64,000 bases of DNA from Strongylocentrotus purpuratus (GCF_000002235.5 NW_022145609.1:5339214-5403213), one strand, 5' to 3'. Shown: positions 23,701 to 32,159, counted from the first letter of the stretch. Notes: a model not told the origin generated them from the sequence alone. Program-made: numbers and translations.

Positions 23701-25044
23701 TGACTTTTTATCCGCTGTGACTTCGAGAGAGACTACAACAAGAATACTTGTTTTTCTCGAAGTTTCAATTTCCTATAATATCAGCTAAAAAAATTCAGAG
23801 GTTTAAAATTTTCGGGGAAACTAAATTCAAACAAGGATTATTTGTCAAGAACGGTACAACGAATCGTCTTTTTCCCTGATATTTAATGAAACGCCAAAGC
23901 TTCCGCGCTTCGCGCGGGAGGAGAAACTGATTTCAGACAAGGATTAAGAGTCAAGAACAGGACACGGAGTCGTCTGCTTTCTCTCATAATTTAAGGAAAC
24001 GTCAAAGCTTCTGCGCTTCGCGCGAGAGGGGGAAACTGATTTCAGACAATTAGGGCCAATTAAGAGTCGAAAACGGTACAACGAATCGTCTTCTTTCTCT
24101 AATAAGGTAATGAAACGTCTAAGCTTTCGCGCTTTGCACGGGAGGGTGGAACTATATCCAGATAAGGATTAAGAGTCGAGAACAGTAAACAAATCTTCTT
24201 TCTCTCATAATTTAAGGAAACGTCTAAGCTTCCGCGCTTTGCGCGTGAGGGGAAACTGATTTCAGACAAGGATTTAGAGTCAAGAACAGGACACGGAATC
24301 GTCTACTTTCTCTCATAATTTAAGGAAACGTCAATGCTTCTGCGCTTCGCACGAGAGGGGGAAACTGATTTCAGATAATTACAGTTAAGAGACGAGAACG
24401 GTACAACAAATCGTCTTCTTTCTATTATAGTGTAGTGAAACGTCTAAGCTTCCGCGCTTCGCGCAGGAGGCTCTTCGCTCTGGCCGCATTTAAATGCCTA
24501 AAACTCCTAAGCTTCCGTGGCTCGCTACGCTCTACTCGATCATAAATAATGTATATACATGTCCTCGAATTGTCAAACAGTTAAAATGTAATCCGAAATT
24601 CAGATATTTCTTTTCAAAAGATGACTTTCACGTCCTTAAATTTTATAATATGCAAACATCACTTTGGTTCAAGCTTTGACTTTTGAGCTTTTAACAGTCA
24701 AAAGGATTCAAACCTATCAATTTTCTCCTTTTGTCACACTCAGTATAAAGTAACGTTACGCAACAAATATCGGGATATATATTATGTAATATATATAGAC
24801 TTGTATTGACTTTTAAAAGAGGAATTTTTAATGTATTTCCCCCTTTTTTTTACAGAATATCTAATTGTTTTTCTCTCAATAAAGTATACTTTTTGATTGA
24901 ATGGAGGTTATTTACATAGTAAATATATTCGTTAAGATAATAAATGGTGAATATTTACTTACCATTACTTGTAGCAACCATGCAGAATAATACAAGCATG
25001 AGTCCAGAAAAAGAATTGCTCCAACACAGTAACGACGCCATCAT
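1856..25044 (-). CDS. Tie1/2: Tie/angiopoietin-receptor-like receptor tyrosine kinase, ectodomain part (gene leaves window at left)
   Basis: Nineteen exons join in phase (about 1421 codons) with no internal stop once introns are removed. Domain order is signal peptide, Ig1, Ig2, three EGF repeats, Thr/Ser-rich linker, Ig3 and nine FNIII domains. Seen: the EGF1 cysteine and glycine pattern (CPAYRWGSEC...CVCAPGFNGTTC) and EGF2's FCLPDPFGCTC match the Tie/TEK family closely, and the order Ig-Ig-EGF3-Ig-FNIII is diagnostic for it. Vertebrate Tie receptors have three FNIII domains, so this ectodomain is much longer. Known for the family: a single-pass surface receptor that binds angiopoietin-type ligands and carries an intracellular tyrosine kinase. 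Transmembrane helix and kinase are not in the window, so kinase activity is inferred from the ectodomain alone. A different receptor with the same ectodomain, such as a receptor phosphatase, remains possible. One FNIII exon carries a large insertion (see 9308-10536), so the allele may be altered. Confidence 0.78.
2147..2401 (-). CDS. Tie1/2: Tie-like exon 18: FNIII domain 9, main part
   Basis: 255-nt exon after acceptor acattacag. It encodes PAPPIGVNLPSSDQES, ITVEWMSPNPPLGRIIGYY, ILYWETGD and IPDLRPDTNYTVQA. The donor GCAA|gtgtgc (phase 1) was chosen because it joins to the next mini-exon to read TVQANDVGPNQEKQS, a canonical FNIII F-G turn. A GC donor 4 nt away (CAG|gcaagt) would change the phase. 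Confidence 0.78.
3143..3295 (-). CDS. Tie1/2: Tie-like exon 17: FNIII domain 8, second half
   Basis: 153-nt exon (acceptor cattttcag) encoding HEILDLIPYSNYSIRIRAWN and YGPAIWAQTGEA, the E to G strands. Two donors fit phase 1: GCAA|gtaggt (used here) and, 9 nt earlier in the transcript, ACAG|gtgaag. The first gives the usual T-x-E-x-x-P linker into the next domain. Confidence 0.75.
4514..4651 (-). CDS. Tie1/2: Tie-like exon 16: FNIII domain 8, first half
   Basis: 138-nt exon (acceptor attttacag, donor TACAG|gtaacc) encoding PTGPPINIQSTSIKKRS, IVFTWEKPECGSRNGPI and SSYEVMLSNST, the A to C' strands of an FNIII domain. Confidence 0.82.
4920..5095. repeat. SINE-like fragment followed by CA-rich microsatellite
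   Basis: 4955-5010 carries a segment (attgtcagctctctgttttc) also found near 32192-32215, which suggests a dispersed family. It is followed by CA-rich sequence ending in a (CA)n run at about 5066-5095, next to the exon 15 donor. Confidence 0.5.
5104..5430 (-). CDS. Tie1/2: Tie-like exon 15: FNIII domain 7
   Basis: 327-nt, phase 1-1 exon (acceptor cttttcag, donor TTCAC|gttagt). It encodes PGMPVITELTPHQEDSG, LTVSWQPPSSPPCQPTHYEI, a second cysteine 17 residues on, and LELRPNSEYMVFVRGRTSSG. A (CA)n run lies just beyond the donor, at about 5066-5095. Confidence 0.85.
5851..6144 (-). CDS. Tie1/2: Tie-like exon 14: FNIII domain 6
   Basis: 294-nt, phase 1-1 exon (acceptor ttcttcacag, donor TCAG|gtttgc). 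It encodes DPSAIESVSYTSTASS, LRFVWEELSCES, YEYDLYDPTGGG and ITGLDACTEYRFRIRVV. The donor gtttgc is weak, but the frame and domain end fit. Confidence 0.8.
6718..7023 (-). CDS. Tie1/2: Tie-like exon 13: FNIII domain 5
   Basis: 306-nt, phase 1-1 exon (acceptor gaataaag, donor GGAG|gtatgt). It encodes SVSAYATEDQPGLRVYWRVP, SQCNVEYYRLSYQ, RKACQD and DLEYYATYNISIIAVIRR. C-x16-C spacing is identical to FN3 and FN7. Confidence 0.83.
7755..8081 (-). CDS. Tie1/2: Tie-like exon 12: FNIII domain 4
   Basis: 327-nt, phase 1-1 exon encoding one FNIII domain: PPSNITNVRVNPERTSPT, LGFTWQPLNCRN, a long C-C' region with WYYYPRIYKDG, then VEFNGLEACTMYELYIHAANRA. The cysteine pair (LNC ... LEAC) is the same type as in FN6. 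Confidence 0.85.
8356..8640 (+). mobile_element. tRNA-derived SINE, copy 1
   Basis: A pol III A-box-like tggtgtagtgg and B-box-like agttcgaatcc lie at tRNA spacing. They are followed by a body with cccaggtgaagtaaatgggg and an end containing gcgctatataagc and an ATC-rich tail. The body matches a second copy at 20350-20640. It lies in the intron between exons 11 and 12 of the Tie-like gene. Confidence 0.7.
8705..8842. mobile_element. Short inverted-repeat element with CAGGGGCGGATCT ends
   Basis: The ends caggggcggatct and agatccgcccctg are exact inverted repeats. The interior is poly-G then poly-C, so the whole 138 bp can fold as a hairpin. The flanks share tgaccgg. The ends resemble hAT-type termini. 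Poly-G and poly-C lengths are likely unreliable in assembly. Confidence 0.65.
9037..10580 (-). CDS. Tie1/2: Tie-like exon 11: FNIII domain 3, interrupted by a 1.23-kb element
   Basis: The right part, 10537-10580, encodes the A strand (PASVGALQMSSPNQ) after acceptor atttccag. The left part, 9037-9307, encodes LIITQIEVSWEPSSSPC ... LEPYSRYKISVTAVNGAG and ends GGAC|gtgagt. The two parts sum to 315 nt, exactly the size and phase (1-1) of exon 8, and the frame is continuous across CAG|CTG. Between them lies the element at 9308-10536. Either the element is spliced out as a new intron (possible phase-0 pair: donor CAG|gtcgaa at 10536 and acceptor caatag before 9328, which would add ARSYWNFD), or this allele is broken. 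Confidence 0.75.
9308..10536. mobile_element. 1.23-kb inverted-repeat element made of GGACCAACAGAAACC-type units, inside FNIII exon 11
   Basis: The ends are inverted: GTCGAAATTCCAATAG on the left and, read from the other strand, GTCGAAAATCCCATAG on the right (CAGGTCGAAA if the flanking CAG/CTG is included). The left arm (about 9320-9650) first reads ttggaccaacagaaacc-like units and from about 9515 reads their reverse complement. The middle (9660-10085) is AT-rich. The right arm (10090-10500) reads ttggtttctattggtcc units, flipping again near 10445. Removing the element restores an uninterrupted 315-nt FNIII exon. No transposase frame and no clear target duplication were found. Confidence 0.75.
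10968..11199 (-). CDS. Tie1/2: Tie-like exon 10: FNIII domain 2, second part
   Basis: 232-nt exon entered in phase 0 at gataatag|GTAATACC and left in phase 1 at GGATAC|gtaagac. It encodes SWGCSALSGLEIN ... GQLEDCSTYNINAAFRNK ... SEILSVSTSW. The cysteine after LED matches FN4 and FN6 (LEAC, LDAC). Confidence 0.75.
11566..11633 (-). CDS. Tie1/2: Tie-like exon 9: FNIII domain 2, first part
   Basis: 68-nt exon (APSEAPVLSVRNRSQTTITLDWE), the A and B strands of an FNIII domain, ending in phase 0 at GGGAG|gtgagc. The domain is completed by the next exon. Confidence 0.75.
12307..12621 (-). CDS. Tie1/2: Tie-like exon 8: FNIII domain 1
   Basis: 315-nt, phase 1-1 exon encoding a complete FNIII domain: PPSFVESN, SVTIRWTPWNETC, VIGYRVYYNT, ANLTRDTEYDFRVTASREG and a Ser-rich end. 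It has the same length and phase as the exon 11 reconstruction, which supports that reconstruction. Confidence 0.85.
13032..13463 (-). CDS. Tie1/2: Tie-like exon 7: Thr/Ser-rich linker and Ig3 domain
   Basis: 432-nt exon. The first ~45 residues are rich in Thr, Ser, Ala and Pro (TTTASSGTTSATTS, then TPTIPPQP) and look like an O-glycosylated mucin-like stalk. An Ig domain follows with both cysteines (TTLVCVVTGSPPP and LNFTCLLRRPDG). Vertebrate Tie receptors have no comparable linker between EGF3 and Ig3. Confidence 0.82.
13843..14494. mobile_element. GC-rich inverted-repeat element with TTA target duplication (Harbinger-like)
   Basis: The ends AGCTATGGTAACAAC (left) and AGCTATGGTCACAAC (right, reverse strand) are flanked on both sides by TTA (13840-13842 and 14495-14497). 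A subterminal motif, agcctgctcg, is also inverted. The 652-bp interior is far more GC-rich than the surroundings and repeats cgaccg/gcggcgac motifs. TTA duplication and short inverted ends suggest a non-autonomous PIF/Harbinger-type element. Open frames inside are not recognised. It sits in the intron between exons 6 and 7 of the Tie-like gene. Confidence 0.75.
15718..15855 (-). CDS. Tie1/2: Tie-like exon 6: EGF-like repeat 3
   Basis: 138-nt exon encoding ECNPGTYGANCLQECHCSP ... GEC ... ACQEGWTGVNCQ, a third EGF/laminin-type repeat. Acceptor is ttttaaag and donor CCAAG|gtgatt. Confidence 0.83.
16305..16675. mobile_element. hAT-like non-autonomous element with 8-bp target duplication
   Basis: The ends CGGGCGCGTACGCAG and (reverse strand) CAGGCGCGCACGCAG are flanked by a perfect 8-bp repeat, ATCCTCTA, at 16297-16304 and 16676-16683. 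The interior is poly-G and homopurine rich with an internal duplicate of aaaatttcgcaacgactc. Eight-base duplications are typical of hAT transposons. Confidence 0.75.
17951..18106 (-). CDS. Tie1/2: Tie-like exon 5: EGF-like repeat 2
   Basis: 156-nt exon. The in-phase acceptor is atcctaag (18107-18109), not the nearby gggcag, which breaks the frame. It encodes GSNWFGQDGSFYCDF ... GCRGKLFCLPDPFGCTC ... GFMGINC. The FCLPDP-GC-C core is characteristic of the second EGF repeat of Tie receptors. Confidence 0.85.
18590..18720. repeat. (GT)n-rich microsatellite block
   Basis: Alternating GT/GC/GA dinucleotides at about 18640-18713, in the intron between exons 4 and 5 of the Tie-like gene. Confidence 0.85.
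18823..18954 (-). CDS. Tie1/2: Tie-like exon 4: EGF-like repeat 1
   Basis: 132-nt exon encoding one EGF/laminin-type repeat with eight cysteines (CPAYRWGSECEHTCTEC ... GECVCAPGFNGTTC). The GxC-x3-C-x2-C spacing and the D-x-GEC-C-PGF-G--C tail are the best match in the gene to Tie receptors. Confidence 0.87.
19427..19672 (-). CDS. Tie1/2: Tie-like exon 3: Ig2 domain
   Basis: 246-nt exon with acceptor ctttacag and donor ATCA|gtaagt. It encodes an Ig-like fold: HAGETVTITV (B strand), LRWRFNGDTV (C strand), LTLGNVQLNQTGVYKCFAG (E-F strands). Only the F-strand cysteine is present; the B-strand cysteine is replaced by valine. The family's Ig2 is also cysteine-poor. Confidence 0.82.
19850..20115 (+). 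mobile_element. Probable 3' end of a non-LTR retrotransposon
   Basis: A short tandem of ttagatgttag-like units is followed by gtcgctagggaccagcccca, a TGTATTTTATGT-rich stretch and a tail of atgaaa-type repeats. This layout resembles the 3' untranslated region and microsatellite tail of CR1/RTE-like elements. No reverse transcriptase frame is present, so it would be a 5'-truncated copy. Confidence 0.4.
20350..20640 (+). mobile_element. tRNA-derived SINE, degenerate copy 2
   Basis: Begins tcttggtctagcagtaaaat and continues with a body (cccacttgaaatgaatagg, tacccggtgggaataaat) that is collinear with the SINE at 8356-8640. The B-box is decayed (ggagtcaaatacc). Confidence 0.55.
21199..21513 (-). 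CDS. Tie1/2: Tie-like exon 2: Ig1 domain
   Basis: Acceptor tttttctag and donor AATG|gtgagt give a 315-nt exon, phase 1 to phase 1. The product (GYIVDLTLVTNHPLLDPP ... RSTSTVVLMHNG) follows the Tie N-terminal Ig pattern (DL-L-N--PL at the start, DSITFGR in the middle, GAF near the end) but contains no cysteine at all, so the usual Ig disulfide is missing. Confidence 0.78.
22755..22995 (-). mobile_element. Probable non-LTR retrotransposon 3' tail, minus strand
   Basis: On the minus strand the block ends in aataaatcaaatcaaatcaa, a polyadenylation-like motif followed by a pentamer microsatellite, as at the 3' ends of many non-LTR elements. No protein frame was recognised. Confidence 0.35.
23240..23540. 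repeat. Homopurine (GA-rich) low-complexity block
   Basis: About 300 bp of almost pure A/G on the plus strand. It creates long Ser/Phe/Leu open frames on the minus strand that are not genes. It may form triplex-prone DNA. Confidence 0.85.
23897..24530. repeat. ~110-bp tandem repeat array, about 5.5 copies
   Basis: Units beginning aagcttccgcgcttcgcgcg start at about 23897, 24005, 24121, 24226, 24333 and 24446, with a decayed copy at 24509. Two unit types alternate in part (acaaggattaagagtcaaga versus acaattagggccaattaaga variants). It lies in the first intron of the Tie-like gene. Confidence 0.85.
24963..25044 (-). CDS. Tie1/2: Tie-like exon 1: start codon and signal peptide
   Basis: The exon begins with two in-frame ATGs (25044 and 25041) and encodes a hydrophobic leader (GLMLVLFCMVATSNG) typical of a signal peptide. 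It ends at a strong AATG|gtaagtaa donor in phase 1. The first ATG is chosen; either would give the same mature protein. The following intron is 3.4 kb and holds the 110-bp tandem array. Confidence 0.8.
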
Positions 25045-26317
25045 ACACTAGTGAAAACACTGAAGACAGTGCTTCAAATTGTCAATCTAGGAAGCATCAA
25101 CGAGGCAAGATGAAATTGTCCAGGTCATATTCAGAAGTAGTGTTTCCTTGTTCACAAAATTTAGTCTTAAATTTAATTTATCATATATATATAATATATA
25201 TAATATATTGTCACTCATAAAAATGGGTTTTTTCCAATGTGAAATCATCCAACAAGAAGAAAGTTTCGGCTGGGCTAAATTTTGCACCACTGGTGATTTT
25301 TGTTCGTATTTCTCTCCTATGGTGCAGACAAAATAGCAAATTTAAGCCCGGTCTATACCTTGGCTGGTGGTATAAGACAGAAGAAAAATTCTGCAAACTA
25401 CTTCAAGCATCGACAATAGCCCTTGCCAAGACTTGAGAGCACAAAGTTTCCTCCTAGTCTCACAATTTAAATTCAGATATGTTCTGATTTCCTTGTATTG
25501 AAACTCTGTCTATATAGGGGTCACAGAAATTGTTAAGCATTATAACGTCGTAGTAGTGGCGTAATGGGCAAAAACTTTTGGTGGCAGAAACAAACTCCGC
25601 ATCACCCGGAAGCTCAGGGGTTTAAGGCATTTAATTATTATATTCTTTTTCATGTGATGTTAACTCCAATGAATTGTTAAAAATTGTGAACATGCATGCA
25701 TAAATAAATAAATAAATAAATAAATAACGATCAGATGACCATATTGTGATACCTCATTTTGTGGCACGGGCAGGTCACCTTTCTTTCTTTCTATTACTCT
25801 GTAACATATATTTATTTTTTAAGTGTTTGGGGGGAGGGGGTCGAGCCCTGTCATGTAAGCTTCTAAACAGGCATATTTTTCTCCCTGGCTGTAAATTTGG
25901 GATTTTTTTTTTTCACTTTTCAACGAACGCATAAAAATTATAATCTACAAAAAAGTGAGAAAAAATTTCGAAAAATCACATCATTACATCAACATTTGTA
26001 AATCACTGGTATCGAATTAGAAATAAACGTTTTAGTTTTATTTGGGGGAGGGGCAACTGCGCCCCACCCCCCCCCCCCCTCCCCCATCAGTACGCCAGTG
26101 CGACATGGCAATCAAACTACGTCATATGTCCAGACAACTAGAAGTATGCTCCGATAGATTGCGTTTGACCCCCACTTAGCAGCTAGAAGATTTGCCTCAT
26201 CTTAAGAGGAATATACCACTACACTGTCGGATATCAAGGCGGAACCTTACAGACCCTGGATGTTAATATTGAAGATATTGTTCCTTATCACAATCAAACT
26301 TTCAATATCCCTACAGG

Positions 26318-26416
26318 CATGGGCGTCAATCCTTACTTAATACCTATTGTTCAGGGGGATGATCTATTCATTCATCCCCCTGAACAATAAGTATTACGTA
26401 AGGATTGACGCCCATG
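26318..26416. repeat. 99-bp near-perfect palindrome
   Basis: Two 45-nt arms (26318-26362 and 26372-26416) are reverse complements with two mismatches, around a 9-nt spacer. The outside flanks share ctacagg. It looks like a very short foldback element; the shared flank may be a target duplication. Confidence 0.85.
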
Positions 26417-29400
26417 CGGCTACAGGTAAAGAATAGACTTTTGTTTTTTGTTTTCCAAAATGGCAACTCGGTACATTTTATTTCAGACTTTTTTTCAATT
26501 TGACCTCAGAAGGTCTTTTATTTTTTTAATTAGGAACAGAGGGGATGCTATGTATAGACTTTAATGTTAAAGATCCTTTGTATCACCTCGTGCAAGTTTC
26601 GGGCGCTTTTATATGAGAAGTAGAACCCTGTCCATCATTGTTTTCATGTTGCAAAGTTGTTTACAGACTGGATAAAATGGGACTGTAGAGTGTAAATAAA
26701 ACGAGAAAAGTAAAATTGAAAATGTACACAACTTTTTAAACCTTGCAATAAGGGAATTTGAATGTATTTATAAATGCGACAGGCTCCCCCCCCCCCACGG
26801 GCCCTTTGAGGAATGACCACTCCCAAGGCTCCCCGATAGTATTTACTACACTGCCCTCGCCCCCCCCCCCCCCCCCCCGCGATATGTCCTAGTTTTCTTT
26901 TTTGAGGAATCCAGATAATTTACTTTGGAACCCTTTCTCTTATTACAAGTTTTAAAGCGATATATTTAGCTATTTTTCCCCCAACCTGTTTAAATATAAG
27001 TGTTCAGTTTGCCTTTTCTTTCTTACTCACTCTCTACAGCCCCTTCCAAGTATTTTCTAGTCCCTATATTTCTTTTTAATATGCAAACAATGATAGCCAG
27101 GCATTTACTTGTCATTTAAGGGGGCCTTACAACTTGGATCGGGAAATACAAAAGGTCTTTCACATTCAAGTCTATTGAAAGCATCCCACCATATTTAAAC
27201 AAATAGAAGCATTCTAGTAGGGACTTAATGACATCTAGCTGGTCAGGATGCCCGAAAAAATCACCAAGTGGTGATTTGAAATAGTAATTTAAATAGTCAG
27301 AATGCAAAATAATTGTTGCTAGGTAGAAAAAACATTACGGCTTGTCCTACCCCAAAAACACGTACTGTATGCAATTCGCATTCTGACTATTGACATACAA
27401 TTTATTATTCAGGTGAATACAATTCTTCAGGAAGTACGTGGAAAATCGTGGTTTCCCTATATTGTAGTTACTTAGTTCGTAGATGGCAGCAGGCATAACA
27501 AAGTGTCGAAAATGACCATGACAAATGCTCTATGTGAACAGCCTCTCATAACACTGGTAATATGTTATTCAAATTTGCTTTCGGTATTGGAGTTCTCTTT
27601 CTTATCTGAAGAGCCGCTATGTGTACAACAATATTGACCTCGTTAATAACTATTAGTTGACTGCGCTATGATATACATGCATAGCATTCAGTTTCTGGTA
27701 TCGCATTAGACAGGAACAATAAGGGCAGATCATGAGGATAAATTGCTGATTGGGCCATGAACAGTATTTTATTCCGGAACATATACATAATATTCTATTG
27801 TACAGGTGCCAATTTTTAACGCAAAATAAGATATATTTTGTTCTCACTAAGTTCGGAAGCACTACATTCTTTTGACGATATCTCATGAAAACCTACGACA
27901 CCGATGTGTAAAAAAACACAAAAAAAACAATAAAAATGGAGTTAAGTTATCGGGAAAGGGGGTATTTTTTTTCTGTATAGTTTATAGTCGTGTCTAGATA
28001 ATGAAATTCTAATCTTACCGTTTTGGTACATGATGACAAAAACTTAATCATTTGTTTATACAAATACAAATTTGGTAAGATTCAGTTGAAATAGGAACTA
28101 GCGTTTATCAGGGTCATTTTAAAAAGCTTTGTACCATATCTAATAGCAATGCTTGACAATTAAAATCTTCGGGACCATTGAAGTTTTTTAGGTTTAACCT
28201 TATACCAGGAAGCTGTAATGAATGGAGATACCGTCTCGAAAGAATTTTCCGAGGGAAAATTATTCAAGATTAACCTGGCTTAACAAAAAGAAATGTAACC
28301 CTCTCCAGCCATCATTTCCATCAACAGCTGTCCATATCAATGCACAGTCCCTCTCTGGCATTCCAAATAGTACGAAATGTTACGCAACGCCATCTGCTTC
28401 CCTAAGTTCTCTATTCACTCTTTTGCAAAAATATGCAAGCATCGGGCTTTGAAGCCATGCGTGGCACCGACAAATTAAGTCATGTTCAGGGAAGATGTAT
28501 TTAGCTATAACATATAAAATGCAGAATTTACAACATATGACCAATGCAACTTTCTATTAGTCATCAAATGCGTTTTCCGTTCTCGGATAGCTCTACTGAA
28601 GACATGGCCATTTTAACCAGCGAAATCGACCAAGGAAATCATGAGTTAGAGCGAATGAAAGATTTTCATCATCATGATTTTCTCATCTAATTATTGACAT
28701 TTTCCGAAAATTTCCGAAATTTGTACATAGCTAGGAAGGTAGTCCAAAGGTTTATCTTCCTAAAGAACTAAATGAAATTGTGTTATATGTTTGCGCATTT
28801 ATTGATTTAGGGCTAGAAGTTGCCAAGTTAGCACCACTATTCACCCAAAGTACGGGCCGGCAAAGCAAAAGCCGCCGTGCTCGCTGGGCTGGGCTGTGTG
28901 TGGAAAGGGAGGACTTAGTGCTACTTGGGAGCTGTACGGTTTCGGAGGGGGATTAAGGAGATTACGGTAGGGGAAACAAAAGATGCGCGGTGCCACGGAT
29001 GACTTCAAAGGGGCCTCTTGGACGGGATCTCCATTCATAACAGCTTCCTGCTTATACACTTCTTTTCCTCTTCTTTGTCCGGTTTTTTTTAGCAATTAGT
29101 CTTAATTTACTATTTTTGCCACACGATCTTCTCATAGTTATTTATATTTACCAGGTAAGTATTACATGTAGGCGGAATTTTTCTGTGACCCAGTTTATAG
29201 ATAAAATTTTCAGGGGAGGGTCTGTTCTGATGTCATAAAAATACCAGCCTTATGTATCAGAGCAAACTATCCTACCTATACTTTTGTTGAATTCTAACAA
29301 ACCATTCAAATACCTTATTGGAATGGTAAATATTCATACAAAAGAACGGTGTGTCCTCGAAAATGAACAAAGAGTTCGTTTGATAAGGTTCACTACACAC

Positions 29401-31139
29401 GCAATTCCAAAACGAAACAGAACTGACTATTCAGCGCATAAAAGTTGTAAACGCCTTTTCTATTCTTGTATGCGATAGCCCATCTACACGGTTTACGTGA
29501 GGCTGGAGTTCCATGTATAATACACACCCATACACTATCCCATCACGCGCACACACAATCTTACACGCACACACCGTACAGTTTAAACACACATGGTGTG
29601 TTGGGTGTGGCGGTAAATAAGAGGCGACGACAAAAGCTGGCAAGCCAATATAGCAAGGGTGTGTATTGTTATTTTCCTAAGTAAATCAATCGCTTGAATA
29701 ATACACTATCAAGACCGTCTTCCCAAAGAGGTATTTACAAGAGCGAGAAGGCGTAGTGTTCATGCGTAGAACTATTATACACTTTCATATTGGAACCATA
29801 ACTTCAGCTTCCCGTTGCCTACCACCAACTGTTGCTATAGGTAAGTTACATTGCCATCCTATTTTTAGTGGTGTTTTCAGGCGTCGCAAAGTGAAAACGT
29901 TAACAGGTGCAACGCATATTAAGTGGAAACTTACATAATGAATACGTTGCTTTCTAACTCAGGGAAGTATAGAAGCCATATTATTATATCGACGGAGGAG
30001 GGCCCACAAAGCCATGTTTAAGATGTATTGTTGTCGCATGTATTCAATTAGACGGTGGATCAATGATAACCATATCAGGGTCGTGTCGATGTATAATAGA
30101 GATGGTTTATGCGACTACTCCAATCACCTTAATATTTTTGACATTCACATTCTTCTTCCTTCTTCCTTTTGAGTACAGACCTCTTTACAGAGTATTATAG
30201 TACGATATGCTGATTGATTGGTATTGGAGCAACGGTTGCTTTCAAATGTTCATGTGATCGCTGTCATTTTATTATAATATTTAAAAAAATATTTTAAAAC
30301 GAATCAACTGGTCGAGTGAATATACGAATTAATTACAATGGTACACAGATATACACAATTCACTGTCTTCTATTTCATGCATAGATTGAATAGCAAATTG
30401 ATTCTCTGGAAACTGTGCGTTCCTATATTAGTATACCGTGTTATCATAGTAGTGTTGATGACCATTGTAAAAATAATATCAGATCTTCAATGTATATGAG
30501 TAACCTCGTCTGGATCTGAAATGAATACAATGAAATTCAAGAAATATGAAATGATAAATTAATGTTGAATATTAATTATACGAATGAAACATGACAACCA
30601 AGAAATGTGTGTGCGCAATGGAGACAAAAATATCAAATTCAGTTCATGATCATCGATATGTCACTGATATCATTGTCTCTCTTGATTACCGATTGATAAT
30701 TAATAAAATAGTATTAATCGCCTTTATTACACCTTTATTTATCTTATTACGACGGAATATTAATTGATGACAACTCGACTGTATTATTCTCACCAGATTG
30801 CATCAATAATATAATGGGTATAATGTCATATGTGATACAGCATCTAATTGAAAAACAACCAATATCAATTCAAAAAATGTCATACATTCATTAACAATAA
30901 TTAAAAGCGTTTACAAATAACAGTCTTTGAAGAAAAAAATCCCATAAAACCACATTGTGATATAGATTTCAGAATTCCAACTTCTTAGTAAGAGGATAAA
31001 ATATTTCGTTAAAAACTGAAATATGAATTTCACCAAGGGGATAATTTCTGACGAAACATTTAAAGAATAACATGTGAAGTATATACTTCCAAAAATACGT
31101 AATATGGAGTTTATTGATAGCACATGGTACAAAATGACC

Positions 31140-31260
31140 CCAAATATCCGCAGATCTTTTACACATGGAGAAGTTCCACTTTGAGCATCTTAGAATAATA
31201 ACTGCCAAAGTCCTAGATGTGCTTCATGAATACCTTTTGTTTGCCCTCTTGAAAAGAATA
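31140..31260. repeat. Dispersed repeat, copy A
   Basis: Contains cttttacacatggagaagt, aactgccaaagt and ttcatgaata in the same order and spacing as a second stretch at 62465-62565. It is a divergent two-copy family within this window, of unknown type. Confidence 0.5.
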
Positions 31261-32159
31261 CTTCCACCTGCGTATCTTAGAATATACCTGTGGTGCATAA
31301 ATGAATAATGTTACATAACTTTCATGAGCGCATAATCCAGTATTCATCTCTGTGGGTTTTACCATTTTGGTACAAATGACCTTCATCTGCCCATGCGCAG
31401 ATTGTATTTGTAAACTGGCTTATTGTGGTGATTCATAAGAGTAATTTGCTTAACATGTTAAAGACAAGTCTGTGCGTTGAACACATGCATCGAATATCAA
31501 TGTGGATACATGTATGTAATCTCTCTCTTGAGAGTATTACACTTATGCATACGATCTAATAAGTGCGTGATAAACTCAATAACAGAATACTTTTGTGCTG
31601 GACAATTTGTCATAAGGTTCAATGAGCTTTCAGTATATCTGACATTCCATTACGTGTCATCCAAATCAACCCTATTATAACAGAATTGTAAACACAAAAC
31701 AGGAACCACTCAAATGGAAAACTGCGCCAATCCATAACGAACTTTAAAGGTACATTTTAACTCTAAAAAAATTGTGATTATTTTTTTTTTAAAGGATGTT
31801 GTGAACGGTGGTCATAATGGTATGTAGATTTGAAATGTACATCCCTGGTTTCATGATATCTGAAGAAAGGAATTTACTGGTATTTGTACCACAATACTAG
31901 TCTAGTTGAATTCTATTTGATCTATCAATCTAATATCTCGAACCTAACCTTTTTATTTTTTAATTTGAATTTCGGTAGATATCTTTTGCACACACTCTTT
32001 AATTCATCTACTTTTACATGTCAACATGTTCAATAGTACATTTGAATTCGGGTTTCACTTTTCCTCGGGGATGAAAAATGTAACCATGTTTACATTTTGT
32101 TTGACAAACTTCTTCTTTTAGTGATGCATTTAGCGCCCATAAAGTAATATCAGAAATAC

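Noticed and set aside
23897..24530. CRISPR-like regular repeats
   Set aside because: Units are contiguous ~110-bp tandem copies without unique spacers, in an intron of an animal gene.
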